From contig CAWKOG010000004.1 in NCBI GenBank assembly GCA_963851215.1, positions 1-64,000 on the forward strand: a stretch of DNA of 64,000 nt, given 5' to 3'. Under the pieces are notes generated by a model, which was given only the letters and a program-made list of their open reading frames with translations, searched no databases and was not told where the DNA came from. The stretch's first letter is position 1. The number at the start of each line of letters is the position of its first letter. The position numbers were made by a program, and so were the translations under genes. Below are positions 10,141 through 19,267 of this stretch, piece after piece. This DNA comes from DATKFM01 sp963851215 (GTDB taxonomy: Bacteria > Pseudomonadota > Alphaproteobacteria > Dongiales > Dongiaceae).

Positions 10141-10200
10141 TGCTGCGCACGGCTCATTGCCGCGCCAGTTTGGCGCGGGGAAACCGTTGTTGTGACGAGG
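10139..10200 (+). repeat. REP-like repeat, copy 2
   Basis: Starts inside the thiolase stop codon (TAG followed by TGCTGCGCACGG). The hairpin is CCGCGCC-AGTTT-GGCGCGG. A right part ending TGTTGTGACG is shared with copy 3. Confidence 0.75.
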
Positions 10201-10249
10201 CAACGGGGGCAGCCGGCATAGGCGTAAAGCCATCCCCACGGAAGGGGCA

Positions 10250-10474
10250 ATGATGGCCGCACAGCAGTCAGGACTTACCCCCATGGACCTGGGACGGTAT
10301 TATATGCGTCGTATGGCCATGCGGGTCGACGCCGAGCACTTTCAGGAACTCTGCCGGACCGTCGCGTATGCTATCGATCCGGCACACACCGCCTATAACC
10401 TGGCGGTACACTATGGCGTCACCGACCTGCCGACGCCCGAAGAGATCTGGCGTGCCGGTACCCTCCCCAATTAA
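10250..10474 (+). CDS. small hypothetical protein
   Basis: 74 residues with a fair ribosome site (GAAGGGG) and a possible second ATG one codon in. It has no signal peptide or membrane segment. The middle (RYYMRRMAMRVDAEHFQEL) looks helical, and the end (LPTPEEIWRAGTLPN) is proline-rich. I do not recognise a family. A strong hairpin lies just downstream. Confidence 0.5.
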   Translation: MMAAQQSGLTPMDLGRYYMRRMAMRVDAEHFQELCRTVAYAIDPAHTAYNLAVHYGVTDLPTPEEIWRAGTLPN

Positions 10475-10490
10475 GCCTGCAGCCGCTACC

Positions 10491-10530
10491 CCGTGTGGAC
10501 GGCATGGCGCCTTGCATGCCATCCACACGG
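10491..10530 (+). terminator. hairpin terminator-like structure
   Basis: Two 16-base arms (CCGTGTGGACGGCATG and CATGCCATCCACACGG) pair with one mismatch around an 8-base loop. It follows the small gene ending at 10474. There is no clear U tract, so intrinsic termination is not certain. Confidence 0.55.
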
Positions 10531-10607
10531 TGGTGGTGTTCCGGAGGTGGAGATAGGTCGCTTGGAGAACACGACTGTTGCCCACCGGGTAGGGTTACGC
10601 CACCAGG

Positions 10608-11048
10608 CTAACTTTTCTTGAGGGTCATTTTTACGCCGTCCACAGAGAGCTTGAACTTGAGCCCCACAGTTGTCCCCACCATGTCAATCGCCACACCGTT
10701 TTGATTCCGTATCGTAGTAGCACCACCTCCGCCAGCAACCGTGGCTCCTGCGGTCACCCCGGTGTAGTTGCCGTTAAAGTCTTCGAGCCGCTTCAGGTTG
10801 TAGACCGTCCCATTCGCCTCGGCTTTTGAAACGCCGACGTCAACGATTGAAAGCCCATCGATACTGAAGGGATACTCCTTCCCCTGGTAGGTCAGGACCC
10901 CCCCCCCCCACGTGTAACCGATGCCTAGCGCAACGGACCCTGTTGAGAGATGGAGGGTGGCATCAGGCCTTTTCTCCTGGGCCAGGGTGAGATGGGCGAA
11001 CACGATCAGGCTGCCAATAACCATCAAGCCAATCATTTTCCGATGCAT
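10608..11048 (-). CDS. periplasmic protein resembling DUF1134/EipA
   Basis: 146 residues behind GGAGGAAG. Residues 1-23 are a signal peptide ending TLA. The mature part is rich in beta strands and glycines: GIGYTWGGGVLTYQGKEYPF, then VYNLKRLEDFNGNYTG and RNQNGVAIDM. This pattern matches my memory of DUF1134 envelope proteins (EipA in Brucella), which sit in the periplasm and affect envelope integrity. The functional link is by family only. It is transcribed alone. Confidence 0.55.
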   Translation of the reverse strand: MHRKMIGLMVIGSLIVFAHLTLAQEKRPDATLHLSTGSVALGIGYTWGGGVLTYQGKEYPFSIDGLSIVDVGVSKAEANGTVYNLKRLEDFNGNYTGVTAGATVAGGGGATTIRNQNGVAIDMVGTTVGLKFKLSVDGVKMTLKKS

Positions 11049-11214
11049 ACTCTCTTCCTCCGCTGAAGGACGTCAGTTCACTGTCTCATGCGCGCGACAA
11101 ACGCTGCGCATCTCCTGTACAACACGACATATTATCCGTCGCTACCACTGTCATCAGCGCTCTAGACCTCTCTCCTTCCCTAGTGCAGTGTGTGTCAACG
11201 CGCTGGCGGGCCCT

Positions 11215-13567
11215 TCAGGGCCGGCGCTCCAGGCTCTCCAGTAACTGGCGGGCTCTACTATCGTCGGGCGCCAGTTCCACAAGCTTGCGCGCCCAGGCCA
11301 GCGCACCAGGACGGTCGCGCGCCTGGATGGAATACTCCACCAGCGCCACGACAATATCACGCGCGGCAGGATGCCGGGCATAAGCCGCTTCCAGCACCTG
11401 CATGGCGCGTTGCCCCTCGCCTGCTCCATGTAAGGCTACGCCATACACATAGGCGTAGTGCGGCAGGTCAGGCCGCAGTTGCGCTGCCTGGGCCAGCGCC
11501 GGCATGGCCTCGCGCAGCCGTTGTTGCCGCACCAGGGACAGGCCAAGCGCATGGTAGGCATCGCCATTTCTGGGATCGAGGTCCAGGGCCGTACGCAAGG
11601 TTTGCACCGCCTGGTCCTCGCGGTTCTGCTGGCGATACAGGTCGGCGAGATTGATGTAGGCAGGAATGAAGAATGGCTGCAGCCGCATGGCGGTGCGGTA
11701 TGCGGCTTCTGCCGCCACAGCGTTCCCGAGGCTGGCGTCGAGCGCGCCAAGATTGATGTGGGCTTCGGCGCGGTCGGCATTGGCGGTCTGGGCCTGGCGG
11801 TATTCAGTCATGCCCTGGTCGAGCCGCGTGAGTTGCTCAGGGGTATAGAAATTCCTTGGGACCCCCATGAGGCTCGCTACCGCTTCCAGGCGTACCGTAC
11901 GGATCGGATCACGCAGCAATGGTAGGACGAGCGATAGCCGCGTCTGGGGCTCCACGGTCGCGACAGCGACAGCCGCGGCCCGACGCACCAGCGCATCGGT
12001 ATCGCCCAGACCAGGCTGCGCCGCGCGCCACGCCTGGGGTCCCAGATACGGCGGCAGCAGATGCAGCGCCGTGGCGCGCACAATGGCCGGGAGCGTCATG
12101 TCCTGGACCGTCCGTAGCAGCTGGCGTTCTGCGTCAACCCGAGCCCGACGGCCAGCGTCAAGCGCGCTACCATAGTGCCAGCCGCCTTGTCGCTGCGGGC
12201 CGTACCACTGCGCCACCGCCTCAGCGGCCCACTGCGCAGTCCGGGCAGTGTGGCAGTCCGTGCACGTGTTGGGGGTACCCAGGGTGACCGATACGTCGGG
12301 CCGCGGGACCCGAAAACTGTGATCGCGCCGGCCGTCGACTCCCATATAGACACGTTGCAGCATGTGGCAGGAGACACACTGGGCAGCCTCGGTGTGTGCC
12401 GGGTGAAAGTGATGCTGCGGCCCGTCGTACTTCGCGGGGAGATGACACTGCGCGCATACGGCATTGCCCGCCGCCCGCAGACGGGCACTGTGGGGGTCGT
12501 GGCAGTCTGCACAGGTCACCCCAGCATGGTACATCTTGCTTTGCAGGAACGAGCCATACTCGTACACCTCCTCGCGCATCTGGCCATCGGCGTGGTACAG
12601 TGACGCCTCCAGGAAGGCCACGCGATAGGTCTGGGCCAGGGGCTGCCCAGGTTCATAGTCGCTCCAGATCTGGGCTCGCCGGGCATGACAGCGGCCACAC
12701 GTTTCCACCTCAGCACGGGACGCCAGCGCTACCGGGCGCTGGGCGATAGACTGGCCAGGCGGGAATGTCCATTTCCCCCGTGCCGGTGTCCGTGAGTGGG
12801 GCGACCAGCCCGCGCGTGGGATCAGCGACAGTGCGGCCCTGACGCGCTTCGTAGGCCCACGTGACGTGACGCGAACCGGGGCCATGGCACGCTTCGCAGG
12901 ACACGTTGATATCCGTCCAGGTGGTCTCGAAGCGATCCTCCGCGAGTCGATAGTTCTTCTGCAGGTTCGTCGAGTGGCAGTCAGCACACATAAAATTCCA
13001 GTTTTGCAACGGACCTGTCCAGTGCAGGATGTCGCGGTGGTCAATCTTTTCGTGGGGATAGAGATGGAACCAGCGCTGACCGCCAGCCGCCGCAGGGCGC
13101 GTATCCCAGGCAATACTGAGGGCCTGATAGCGTCCGTTGGGAAAGGTGATGAGATACTGCTGCAGCGGCTCCACGCCAAAGGTATAGGCGATCTGGTACT
13201 CGTGCAGGGCCCCGTCAGGGCCGTCGGTGCGCACGAAGTACGCGCCATCGCGGCTGAAGAATGTCGAGGTGACGCCGTCCTTGGTAAATGTCGCGTTGTC
13301 GAAGTTGCCGAGAACGGTCGTCTGGTCCGCGGGCTGCATAGCGCGGCGGTGGTCAGAACTCTGCCAGCGCTCCGTCTCCTGTGGATGGCAAGCGACACAG
13401 GCCTGGCCGCCAACGTAGGTCGGTTGGACCACCGCGGGAGCTGTCTCGGATGCCACCGACGTGCCCTCACAGCCTGTCAAGAGCACGCTCACGAGCAGCA
13501 TAGGGACCCATGGGGCTATGCAGCGAAGCCACAGCGTAGGTTGCGACCTGAGGCAATGCGCCAGCAT
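11215..13567 (-). CDS. octahaem cytochrome c lipoprotein with TPR repeats
   Basis: A lipoprotein signal ends at the lipobox LLTGC. Eight CxxCH haem-binding motifs follow: CVACH, CADCH, CEACH, CGRCH, CADCH, CAQCH, CVSCH and CTDCH. Next comes a HEAT-like region around residues 420-530, then several TPR units (for example AEAHINLGALDASLG and GDAYHALGLSLVRQQ). The frame changes near 12,755, between the third and fourth haem motifs, probably a sequencing slip. The whole is about 780 residues. It should be an electron-transfer protein anchored to a membrane and facing the periplasm; partner and substrate are unknown. Similar haem-TPR proteins occur in many uncultured bacteria. Confidence 0.8.
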
Positions 13568-13637
13568 GATGCAGTTCCCACCACCACGAAGTTACCGGAT
13601 TACCGCGGCCAGAGAGCGCTGTAAAGCGTTCCCGACC

Positions 13638-14030
13638 TTAGAGCGGCGTGCACGATCCAAACAGGACGACTGCCCCCTCCCGATTCGCCAGGGTGACGAT
13701 CATCGCGCCGCTTTCCTGGTCGAGTACCAGCGTCCAGCCGTACCCGTGCTCCTTGCCTTGCAGGAGAATCTGGGTGTCACTCTTGTCCATGAACAGGATT
13801 GCCGTCGTTTGCTTGGGGCCGACGATGGCTTTTTGCGCGAAATCGATGCGCAGGAAGTTCGGGGCTCCAATGTCCTCCGGGCGCTCTTTTAAGCACTCCT
13901 CGCCGGAAGCGCAATCCATGGCCTCCACCGGAGCACAGATCAACAGCTTTGAGCCGTCGAAGTCCCTTGCTGAAGCTGTCCCGAAAGTGATCATGACCAG
14001 CACCACCCCAATGTGCATCACACGCTGCAT
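13638..14030 (-). CDS. small secreted hypothetical protein
   Basis: 130 residues from an ATG behind GGAGG. The signal peptide ends ASA. The mature part has three cysteines early (LLICAPVEAMDCASGEECL) and one near the end (FGSCTPL), and is predicted mostly beta. It lies 10 bases downstream of the glycine-zipper gene on the same strand, so the two are probably cotranscribed. I do not recognise a named family. Confidence 0.6.
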   Translation of the reverse strand: MQRVMHIGVVLVMITFGTASARDFDGSKLLICAPVEAMDCASGEECLKERPEDIGAPNFLRIDFAQKAIVGPKQTTAILFMDKSDTQILLQGKEHGYGWTLVLDQESGAMIVTLANREGAVVLFGSCTPL

Positions 14031-14040
14031 AGCTCCTCCG

Positions 14041-14508
14041 TTACTTGATAGTGTAGCCACGACCTTCCAGACAGGCGCCATAGGCGCGGTAATAGGTCTG
14101 CATCAGGTTCTGCTGCTGAGCCTGGGCTTGCTGATTCTGTGATGCCTGCTGCTGGCGCGCGCGACGGCCACCAGACATGGTACCAACCACTGCCCCGGCC
14201 GCGGCGCCCTTACCCGCGTCTCCCGCAATCGCTCCGATCGCAGCCCCACCCGCAGCCCCACGTGCAGCCCCACCCGCACGCTGGCCGCCACCGGCCGCCG
14301 GCCCCGTCTGTTGCGGGGCCGGACTCGATGCCATCGCCGGATCAATGCCCGTCGATTGCTTGGCCCAGGCAGCGCACTGGCCCTCATCCTGGCTTTGCTG
14401 CTGCGCGCTCTGGCCTCTTGCCGGGTAGACAATCGGCATTTGTGCCGCTGCTGCAAAGGCACACAAGAGCACTGCCAGTGCAATGAACCGTTGCATTGCT
14501 CGTACCAT
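14041..14508 (-). CDS. secreted glycine-zipper protein
   Basis: 155 residues; the start at 14508 follows AGGAAG. It has a signal peptide (ALAVLLCAFAAAA), then a glutamine-rich region. A glycine zipper comes next (GGAAIGAIAGDAGKGAAAG), the small-residue repeat that packs in membranes or oligomers. A Q-rich coil and the tail YYRAYGACLEGRGYTIK end it. It heads a two-gene unit with the small protein ending at 13638. The tandem operator at 14646-14690 points at this gene, about 140 bases upstream of its start. Confidence 0.7.
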   Translation of the reverse strand: MVRAMQRFIALAVLLCAFAAAAQMPIVYPARGQSAQQQSQDEGQCAAWAKQSTGIDPAMASSPAPQQTGPAAGGGQRAGGAARGAAGGAAIGAIAGDAGKGAAAGAVVGTMSGGRRARQQQASQNQQAQAQQQNLMQTYYRAYGACLEGRGYTIK

Positions 14509-14645
14509 ATCCGTCTTCCTTATCAATCGTGTTCTCGCTCGTACTGCTGGAATATGCGTGACATTCCACGCGCCGTGCCAGAGCCCTCCCGTGCTGGCCC
14601 CCCCCGGCACCGCCCGCATCTAATGTAACCCCACAGCGCCAGGCA

Positions 14646-14690
14646 GACCATTGGACCTTTGGCCCATACAGATGAGACTTTCGTCCTATA
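14646..14690 (-). promoter_or_regulatory. tandem palindromic operator, locus 1
   Basis: Read on the minus strand, the modules TAGGACGAAAGTCTCAT and GGGCCAAAGGTCCAAT lie about 22 bases apart and end in GGTC, like the other four loci. It lies upstream of the glycine-zipper gene starting at 14508. See 18409, 19098, 28161 and 28536. Confidence 0.7.
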
Positions 14691-14917
14691 CCAGGCGATG
14701 TGGGGCAGTGTATACGCCACGGCGCCACATGCCACCACATGACCTGGTGGAGCGTAGCATCGCTCATCAAAAACCGCCAGAGATAATGCTTTGCCGATTG
14801 CAGGACCCATCATTTAGTGGTACACAGAGGAGCTGCTGCTGTTAGAGGCACTTTGACCCTCACGAGTGGCTGCGCTATCAAGAGATGTCTGCACCATGTC
14901 TGAGGAGATGGTACCCT

Positions 14918-15373
14918 ATGCGCAGACGATATTTCTGGCTGCTGCTGCTGAGTGTAACAAGCGGATTGCTGAGTTGTGCAACGCTTTCCCCACCTCCACA
15001 GCCTGGCACGTCACAACCCTATGCCCGCATCGTCTTGCCACGCGCTATCCATCTCCTTGGGCTTGATACGCAGACGTTCGATCGGTTGGCGTACATACAG
15101 GACATCCGAGTCACGCCAGGACTTCATAGCCTGCGCATGGCCTATGAGGGGAGCAGCAGCTCGCATCGGGGCCAGCAGGCCGTGACGTTTCTCCTGGAGA
15201 CCCGGGCCGGCCATCAATACGACTTTGAGGCCAAAACCTGTGGCATATCCTGGCGCCCGGCTGTGGCCGAACACACCCTGATTGCTGGCTACTGCACGAC
15301 CCACGCCTGCACCGAAGAGGAGAGAAGCGCTCCGCCACGTATCCCGAGAACACCGAAATGTAACATAGATTAA
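14918..15373 (+). CDS. small lipoprotein, unknown
   Basis: 151 residues. The start at 14918 is chosen because it opens a classic lipoprotein signal (MRRRYFWLLLLSVTSGLLSC) and follows GGAG. The mature part looks beta-rich, with segments like LHSLRMAYEG and VTFLLETRAGHQYDFEAKT that recall small outer-membrane-associated domains. It has cysteines near the end. It is divergent from the glycine-zipper gene, and the intergenic space holds operator locus 1. Confidence 0.6.
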   Translation: MRRRYFWLLLLSVTSGLLSCATLSPPPQPGTSQPYARIVLPRAIHLLGLDTQTFDRLAYIQDIRVTPGLHSLRMAYEGSSSSHRGQQAVTFLLETRAGHQYDFEAKTCGISWRPAVAEHTLIAGYCTTHACTEEERSAPPRIPRTPKCNID

Positions 15374-15467
15374 TTGCCATCGCGGGCTCAACATTGCTGC
15401 GCGTGTGACCGCCGGCGTTCCATGGTGCTCAGGCACGCAAGGTGTCAGCCACCAGCACCTGACTCTC

Positions 15468-15527
15468 GTGCTGCGCACCGCCATTGCCGCGCCAGTTTGG
15501 CGCCGGGGAAGTCTCTGTTGTGACGTG
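15468..15527 (+). repeat. REP-like repeat, copy 3
   Basis: GTGCTGCGCACCGCCATTGC is followed by CCGCGCC-AGTTT-GGCGCCGG, then GGGGAA and TGTTGTGACG. The right stem carries one extra base compared with copies 1, 2 and 4. Confidence 0.7.
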
Positions 15528-15629
15528 TGAGAGCGTTCTCTGAGCTGTACGGGGAGTTCCGCCAAGCTCCATGAGGGATGCACATCTCTTGCCATCTGGC
15601 ATCAGAGCACTTCTGCCCAATGCAGCCCT

Positions 15630-15670
15630 GGGACTTTTCTATGGCACATGGAGAGGTATGCTTTTATAAT
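15630..15670 (+). promoter_or_regulatory. possible promoter of the histidine kinase gene
   Basis: A perfect TATAAT lies at 15665-15670, about 55 bases upstream of the chosen kinase start. GGGACTTTTC at 15630-15639 resembles half of an operator module seen elsewhere in the window. The -35 region is weak, which would fit an activator-dependent promoter. This is an inference. Confidence 0.35.
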
Positions 15671-15724
15671 AGGGTACCAATAATAAAAACAATCTTCTCC
15701 GCCAGAGTAGAACCTTTGCAGGAT

Positions 15725-17665
15725 ATGAATATGAGGACGGAGAGAGATAGGCGTCTCATGTATAGCCCAGGACAGCAGCAGCACCCTAGACGCCTTAGCA
15801 AGCAGTGTGACTTAGACGGTGACGACGCGGGATATGCTCCTCACATCATGCTGCAGAGCCGGCAGGCAGAGGCTGTCTCTGCGGTACCTCGGCGATTCGA
15901 GTCATTCCTTGCCAGTCTCTCGGCGACTCTCATCCATACGCCGGCGAGAGAGATTGGCAAAACCATCGAACTGGGATTGCAATATGTGGTAGAAGATAGT
16001 GCGCTCGATTGGGGGGGCCTCCTAGAGTTACCGGCAGAGTCGACGACACTGCAGGCACACTATCGGTATAGCCGGCCAGGCGTGCCAACTTCTCCCCTAT
16101 CTCCCTTGCCATTGGATCAGTCCTTTCCCTGGTACGCCAGTCAGCTCAGCCAGGGTCATACCGTGTGTCTGACCCGGATGCATGCGTTACCTGCTGAAGC
16201 TGTCGCAGAAAAGCAGCACTGGTTGCACGCTGGTCTGCAGTCGTTCCTCGCCATCCCACTCCCCGCGGATGGAGCAGTGGTCTATGTGATCGCCGTTGCT
16301 GCGTTGTGCTCCGGACACACGTGGACTGAGGAAGCGGTGCGCCGCCTGCAACTGCTTGGGGCCCTCTGCGTGTCGGCCTTCATGCGTAAGCAGCACCAGG
16401 AAAAACTTGAGAAACACCTTGTCCTGGAGACGTTAGTCGCTGACCTCTCGACCGTCTTTGCCAAAGTGCCGGCCAGCGACATCGATATAGAGATTGAGGA
16501 CGGGCTCCGGTATGTGGCGGATTGCTTAGGCATTGACCAGAGTTCTCTGCTCGAATTCTCTGCTGATCACCTGAACCTGGATGTCACCCATTCCTATACC
16601 GTATCCAGGTACAACCAGGTATCTACATCCGGAGCATGCGTCAAGCAAGCACTGCCCTGGTTTGCAGACCAATTGCTGCGGGGCGAGATCGTGCGTTTCC
16701 AACGGCTGGACGCACTGCCAGAGGCGGCGACACTGGCGCAGCAAGCCGGGCTGGCGAGAGGCATGCAGTCGGCCTTGCTTGTCCCGGTATCGGTGAGCGG
16801 TGCGCCGATCTGTGCGCTTGGTGTGGCAACATTTTGTACCGAAGTCGACTGGCCGCCTGAGTGGATTCCATTCCTGCGCTTGATTGGGGAGATCTTTGCC
16901 AACGCCCTGGTACGCAAGCGGGCCGAAGAGGCGTCGAGCCGCCTGTGGCACGAACTCGCCCATGCCGCCCGTGTCGCCATGCTCGGAGAGCTCACGGCCT
17001 CTATGGCGCATGAGATCAATCAGCCTCTGGCAGGGATCCTGAACAATGCGCAGGCGGCCCAGCGGTTTCTGGCCATGCAGTCCCCGGATCTGGCTGAAGT
17101 ACGTGAGGCGCTGACTGATATCATCACCGACGATCAGCGCGCCGGGAAAATCGTCCAGCAATTGCGGACTCTCGGGAAAAAAAGTGTCCTGGAATGCGTG
17201 CCGCTGAACTTGCACACGCTCGTGCAGCAGGTCATCCATCTCGTCCAGCGTAATGCGCTTGAGAAACGGGTGACACTCGCGCTTGACCTGACCGCGGACT
17301 TGCCTACGGTCTACGGCGATCGTATCCAGTTGCAGCAGGTTATTTTGAATCTGATGCTCAACGCCTTTGATGCGATGCAACAGACCTCATCTCGTCCTCG
17401 CGTGTTGGCCATCCGGACGGCACACCAGGCTACCAACGCCATCGTCGTGTCGTTCCAGGATACGGGCATTGGGATGGAGGAGAGCACCATGCAGCACATG
17501 TTCTCTGCCTTCTTCACCACCAAACCTGAGGGCATGGGCATGGGCCTGGCCATCAGCCGGGCCATTGTGGAAGCACACGGTGGCCGCATTTGGGCGGAAC
17601 CGAATGCAGACTATGGGACCACGGTATGCTTCACCCTCCCAACGCGTGCTGAGGTCACCGTATGA
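15725..17665 (+). CDS. GAF-GAF sensor histidine kinase (FixL/NtrB-like)
   Basis: 646 residues from ATG 15725; the frame is open up to 15578, but that part crosses a likely promoter. There is no membrane segment, so the kinase is cytosolic. Two GAF-like sensor domains occupy roughly residues 60-210 and 230-390. The HisKA helix carries His429 in MAHEINQPLAGILNN. The HATPase follows with NLMLNAFDAMQ (N box), DTGIGM (G1) and GMGMGLAISR (G2). It overlaps the next gene by four bases, so kinase and FixJ-like regulator are translationally coupled. The ligand of the GAF domains is unknown; the layout recalls DosS/DevS, but the HisKA type is that of FixL. Confidence 0.85.
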   Translation: MNMRTERDRRLMYSPGQQQHPRRLSKQCDLDGDDAGYAPHIMLQSRQAEAVSAVPRRFESFLASLSATLIHTPAREIGKTIELGLQYVVEDSALDWGGLLELPAESTTLQAHYRYSRPGVPTSPLSPLPLDQSFPWYASQLSQGHTVCLTRMHALPAEAVAEKQHWLHAGLQSFLAIPLPADGAVVYVIAVAALCSGHTWTEEAVRRLQLLGALCVSAFMRKQHQEKLEKHLVLETLVADLSTVFAKVPASDIDIEIEDGLRYVADCLGIDQSSLLEFSADHLNLDVTHSYTVSRYNQVSTSGACVKQALPWFADQLLRGEIVRFQRLDALPEAATLAQQAGLARGMQSALLVPVSVSGAPICALGVATFCTEVDWPPEWIPFLRLIGEIFANALVRKRAEEASSRLWHELAHAARVAMLGELTASMAHEINQPLAGILNNAQAAQRFLAMQSPDLAEVREALTDIITDDQRAGKIVQQLRTLGKKSVLECVPLNLHTLVQQVIHLVQRNALEKRVTLALDLTADLPTVYGDRIQLQQVILNLMLNAFDAMQQTSSRPRVLAIRTAHQATNAIVVSFQDTGIGMEESTMQHMFSAFFTTKPEGMGMGLAISRAIVEAHGGRIWAEPNADYGTTVCFTLPTRAEVTV

Positions 17666-18279
17666 ACAGCGCTGATGCCGTCACTTTCATCGTCGATGAT
17701 GACGCGTCGTTTCGGCGTTCGCTGGAACGCTTACTGCGCTCGGCCGGCTACCCTGTCGAAACGTTCGGCTCGGCGTGGGAGTTTTTACGACGTGAGCCGC
17801 CCAGTGGCCCGGCGTGCCTTATCCTCGACATGCAGCTCCCTGAGGTCAGTGGTCTCGCCCTGCAGGAACTCCTGGTTGGCGGAGAGCGCCTCATGCCGAT
17901 CATCTTCCTTACAGGGTACGGTACCGTCCCCGACAGCGTCCAGGCCATGAAGGCCGGGGCGCTCGACTTTCTGCAGAAACCCTGTGAGGAGCGCATCCTC
18001 CTGGACACGGTGGCGCGTGCCCTCTTGCAGGCGCAACAGGCATGGCGTGAGCACGCGGAACAGTGCAGGGTGCAACAATGTCTGCAAACCTTGACGACGC
18101 GCGAGCGCGATGTGTTGGCCCTGGTGGTGACCGGTATGCTGAACAAACAAGTCGCTGATGCGTTAGGGATGAGCGAAAAAACCGTCAAGGTGCACCGTGG
18201 CCGCATCATGAAGAAGATGCACACCGTCTCGCTCGCCGAACTCGTGCGCATCGCCGACAAGGCCGGCATCACACCGTAA
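17662..18279 (+). CDS. FixJ-family response regulator (receiver + LuxR HTH)
   Basis: 205 residues. The receiver has FIVDDDASFRR, phosphoacceptor Asp56 in LILDMQLPEVSG, the switch threonine in FLTGYGT and lysine in LQKPCEE. The LuxR/NarL-type helix-turn-helix runs from about 142 to 190 (LTTRERDVLALVVTGM, then EKTVKVHRGRIMKKM). It starts inside the kinase stop codon (ATGA). It is the only DNA-binding regulator near the five tandem operators and belongs to the superfamily that includes DosR, so it is the best candidate to bind them. That link is an inference. Confidence 0.88.
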   Translation: MNSADAVTFIVDDDASFRRSLERLLRSAGYPVETFGSAWEFLRREPPSGPACLILDMQLPEVSGLALQELLVGGERLMPIIFLTGYGTVPDSVQAMKAGALDFLQKPCEERILLDTVARALLQAQQAWREHAEQCRVQQCLQTLTTRERDVLALVVTGMLNKQVADALGMSEKTVKVHRGRIMKKMHTVSLAELVRIADKAGITP

Positions 18280-18408
18280 CAGTCGCGCCAGCCGAGGGCG
18301 CGACGTGTGGACTCGTCCCTGTCTCTGGCGGTTTGGCTACTGCTGCTTACACCTCACTGCTCTGCATCTTCAGACGCTGTCTCTGGGCACACCACCGTCA
18401 GCCTGGCA

Positions 18409-18451
18409 TGAGACGAAAGTCTCATCTCTATAGTCCTAAGGTCCCATTGTC
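18409..18451 (+). promoter_or_regulatory. tandem palindromic operator, locus 2
   Basis: Modules GAGACGAAAGTCTCAT and TAGTCCTAAGGTCCCAT have centres 22 bases apart and are followed by TGTC. It lies between the FixJ-like gene and the orphan receiver, about 140 bases upstream of the latter. Confidence 0.7.
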
Positions 18452-18590
18452 ACCGCCGTGCCACAGTGTTACGTTACTCCCTAGCCGGACTGGCAGGGTT
18501 ATGCAGTATCCTGGGTATCGAAATATGCTGGACTTGATCGAGAGTGTGCGAGAGGTTGGCCATGACCACCGTGTTCATCAAGGATTACCC

Positions 18591-18980
18591 GTGGGTCTAT
18601 CAAATCTCGTGGCTTATCTCGTGGATGATGATCCGTCCATACGCCGGGCCTTACCGCGGTTGCTGAAATCTCTCGGAGTGCAGACCATTGCCTTCGCCTC
18701 CGCTGAAGCCTTTCTGCAGGCAGGCCCATGGGTGCCAGACGCCTGTCTCATCCTGGATATGGAGATGCCTGGGATGAAGGGCTTGGATTTGCTGGAGCAT
18801 TTGCATAAGGCCGGTATCACCCTCCCGGTCATCATCATCACGGCCTATCACGATGTGCAGACGTATAACCGTGCCATGCAAGCTGGCATCGTGGCCTATC
18901 TGCGGAAGCCCTTCGATGATCAAGAACTGCTTGAGGCACTACGGCAGGCAGCGACGCAGAGGCACAGAGGATCCCTATGA
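18591..18980 (+). CDS. orphan CheY/FixJ-type receiver domain
   Basis: A single receiver with YLVDDDPSIRRAL, the phosphoacceptor in LILDMEMPGMKG, the threonine in IITAYHD and lysine in LRKPFDD; it has no output domain. The GTG start at 18591 follows AAGGA. In-frame ATGs at 18501 and 18525 would add 22-30 residues without family similarity. Starting further upstream would run through operator locus 2. It may be a phosphate sink, or an intermediate for the neighbouring kinase; this is inferred from position. Confidence 0.75.
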   Translation: MGLSNLVAYLVDDDPSIRRALPRLLKSLGVQTIAFASAEAFLQAGPWVPDACLILDMEMPGMKGLDLLEHLHKAGITLPVIIITAYHDVQTYNRAMQAGIVAYLRKPFDDQELLEALRQAATQRHRGSL

Positions 18981-19097
18981 TCCTGTTGATTAACCCCACG
19001 AAAGCGTGTTACATAGCGTAGCAACTGGCGTCAACGATACCAACACCGGGGCGTCACCCGGCGCCCTGGAACCCTACCAGGAACGCTGACCGCCTGA

Positions 19098-19165
19098 TAT
19101 GGGACGAAAGTCCTATCTGATATTGGACGAAAGTCTTATCTGTATGGCCCGAAGGTCCTATTGTC
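19098..19165 (+). promoter_or_regulatory. triple palindromic operator, locus 3
   Basis: Three modules in a row: GGGACGAAAGTCCTAT, TTGGACGAAAGTCTTAT and TGGCCCGAAGGTCCTAT, with centres 23 and 22 bases apart, then TGTC. It ends about 100 bases upstream of the gene starting at 19268. Confidence 0.75.
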
Positions 19166-19267
19166 CGCGCCGTACCCCGGTGATAGGTTTCCGCGGTGTG
19201 CACAGGAGACGAGGAGTGTGCGAGAATCATAGGCGCTGCAGGACTTGCGTATCAGAAAGGAGGCATT

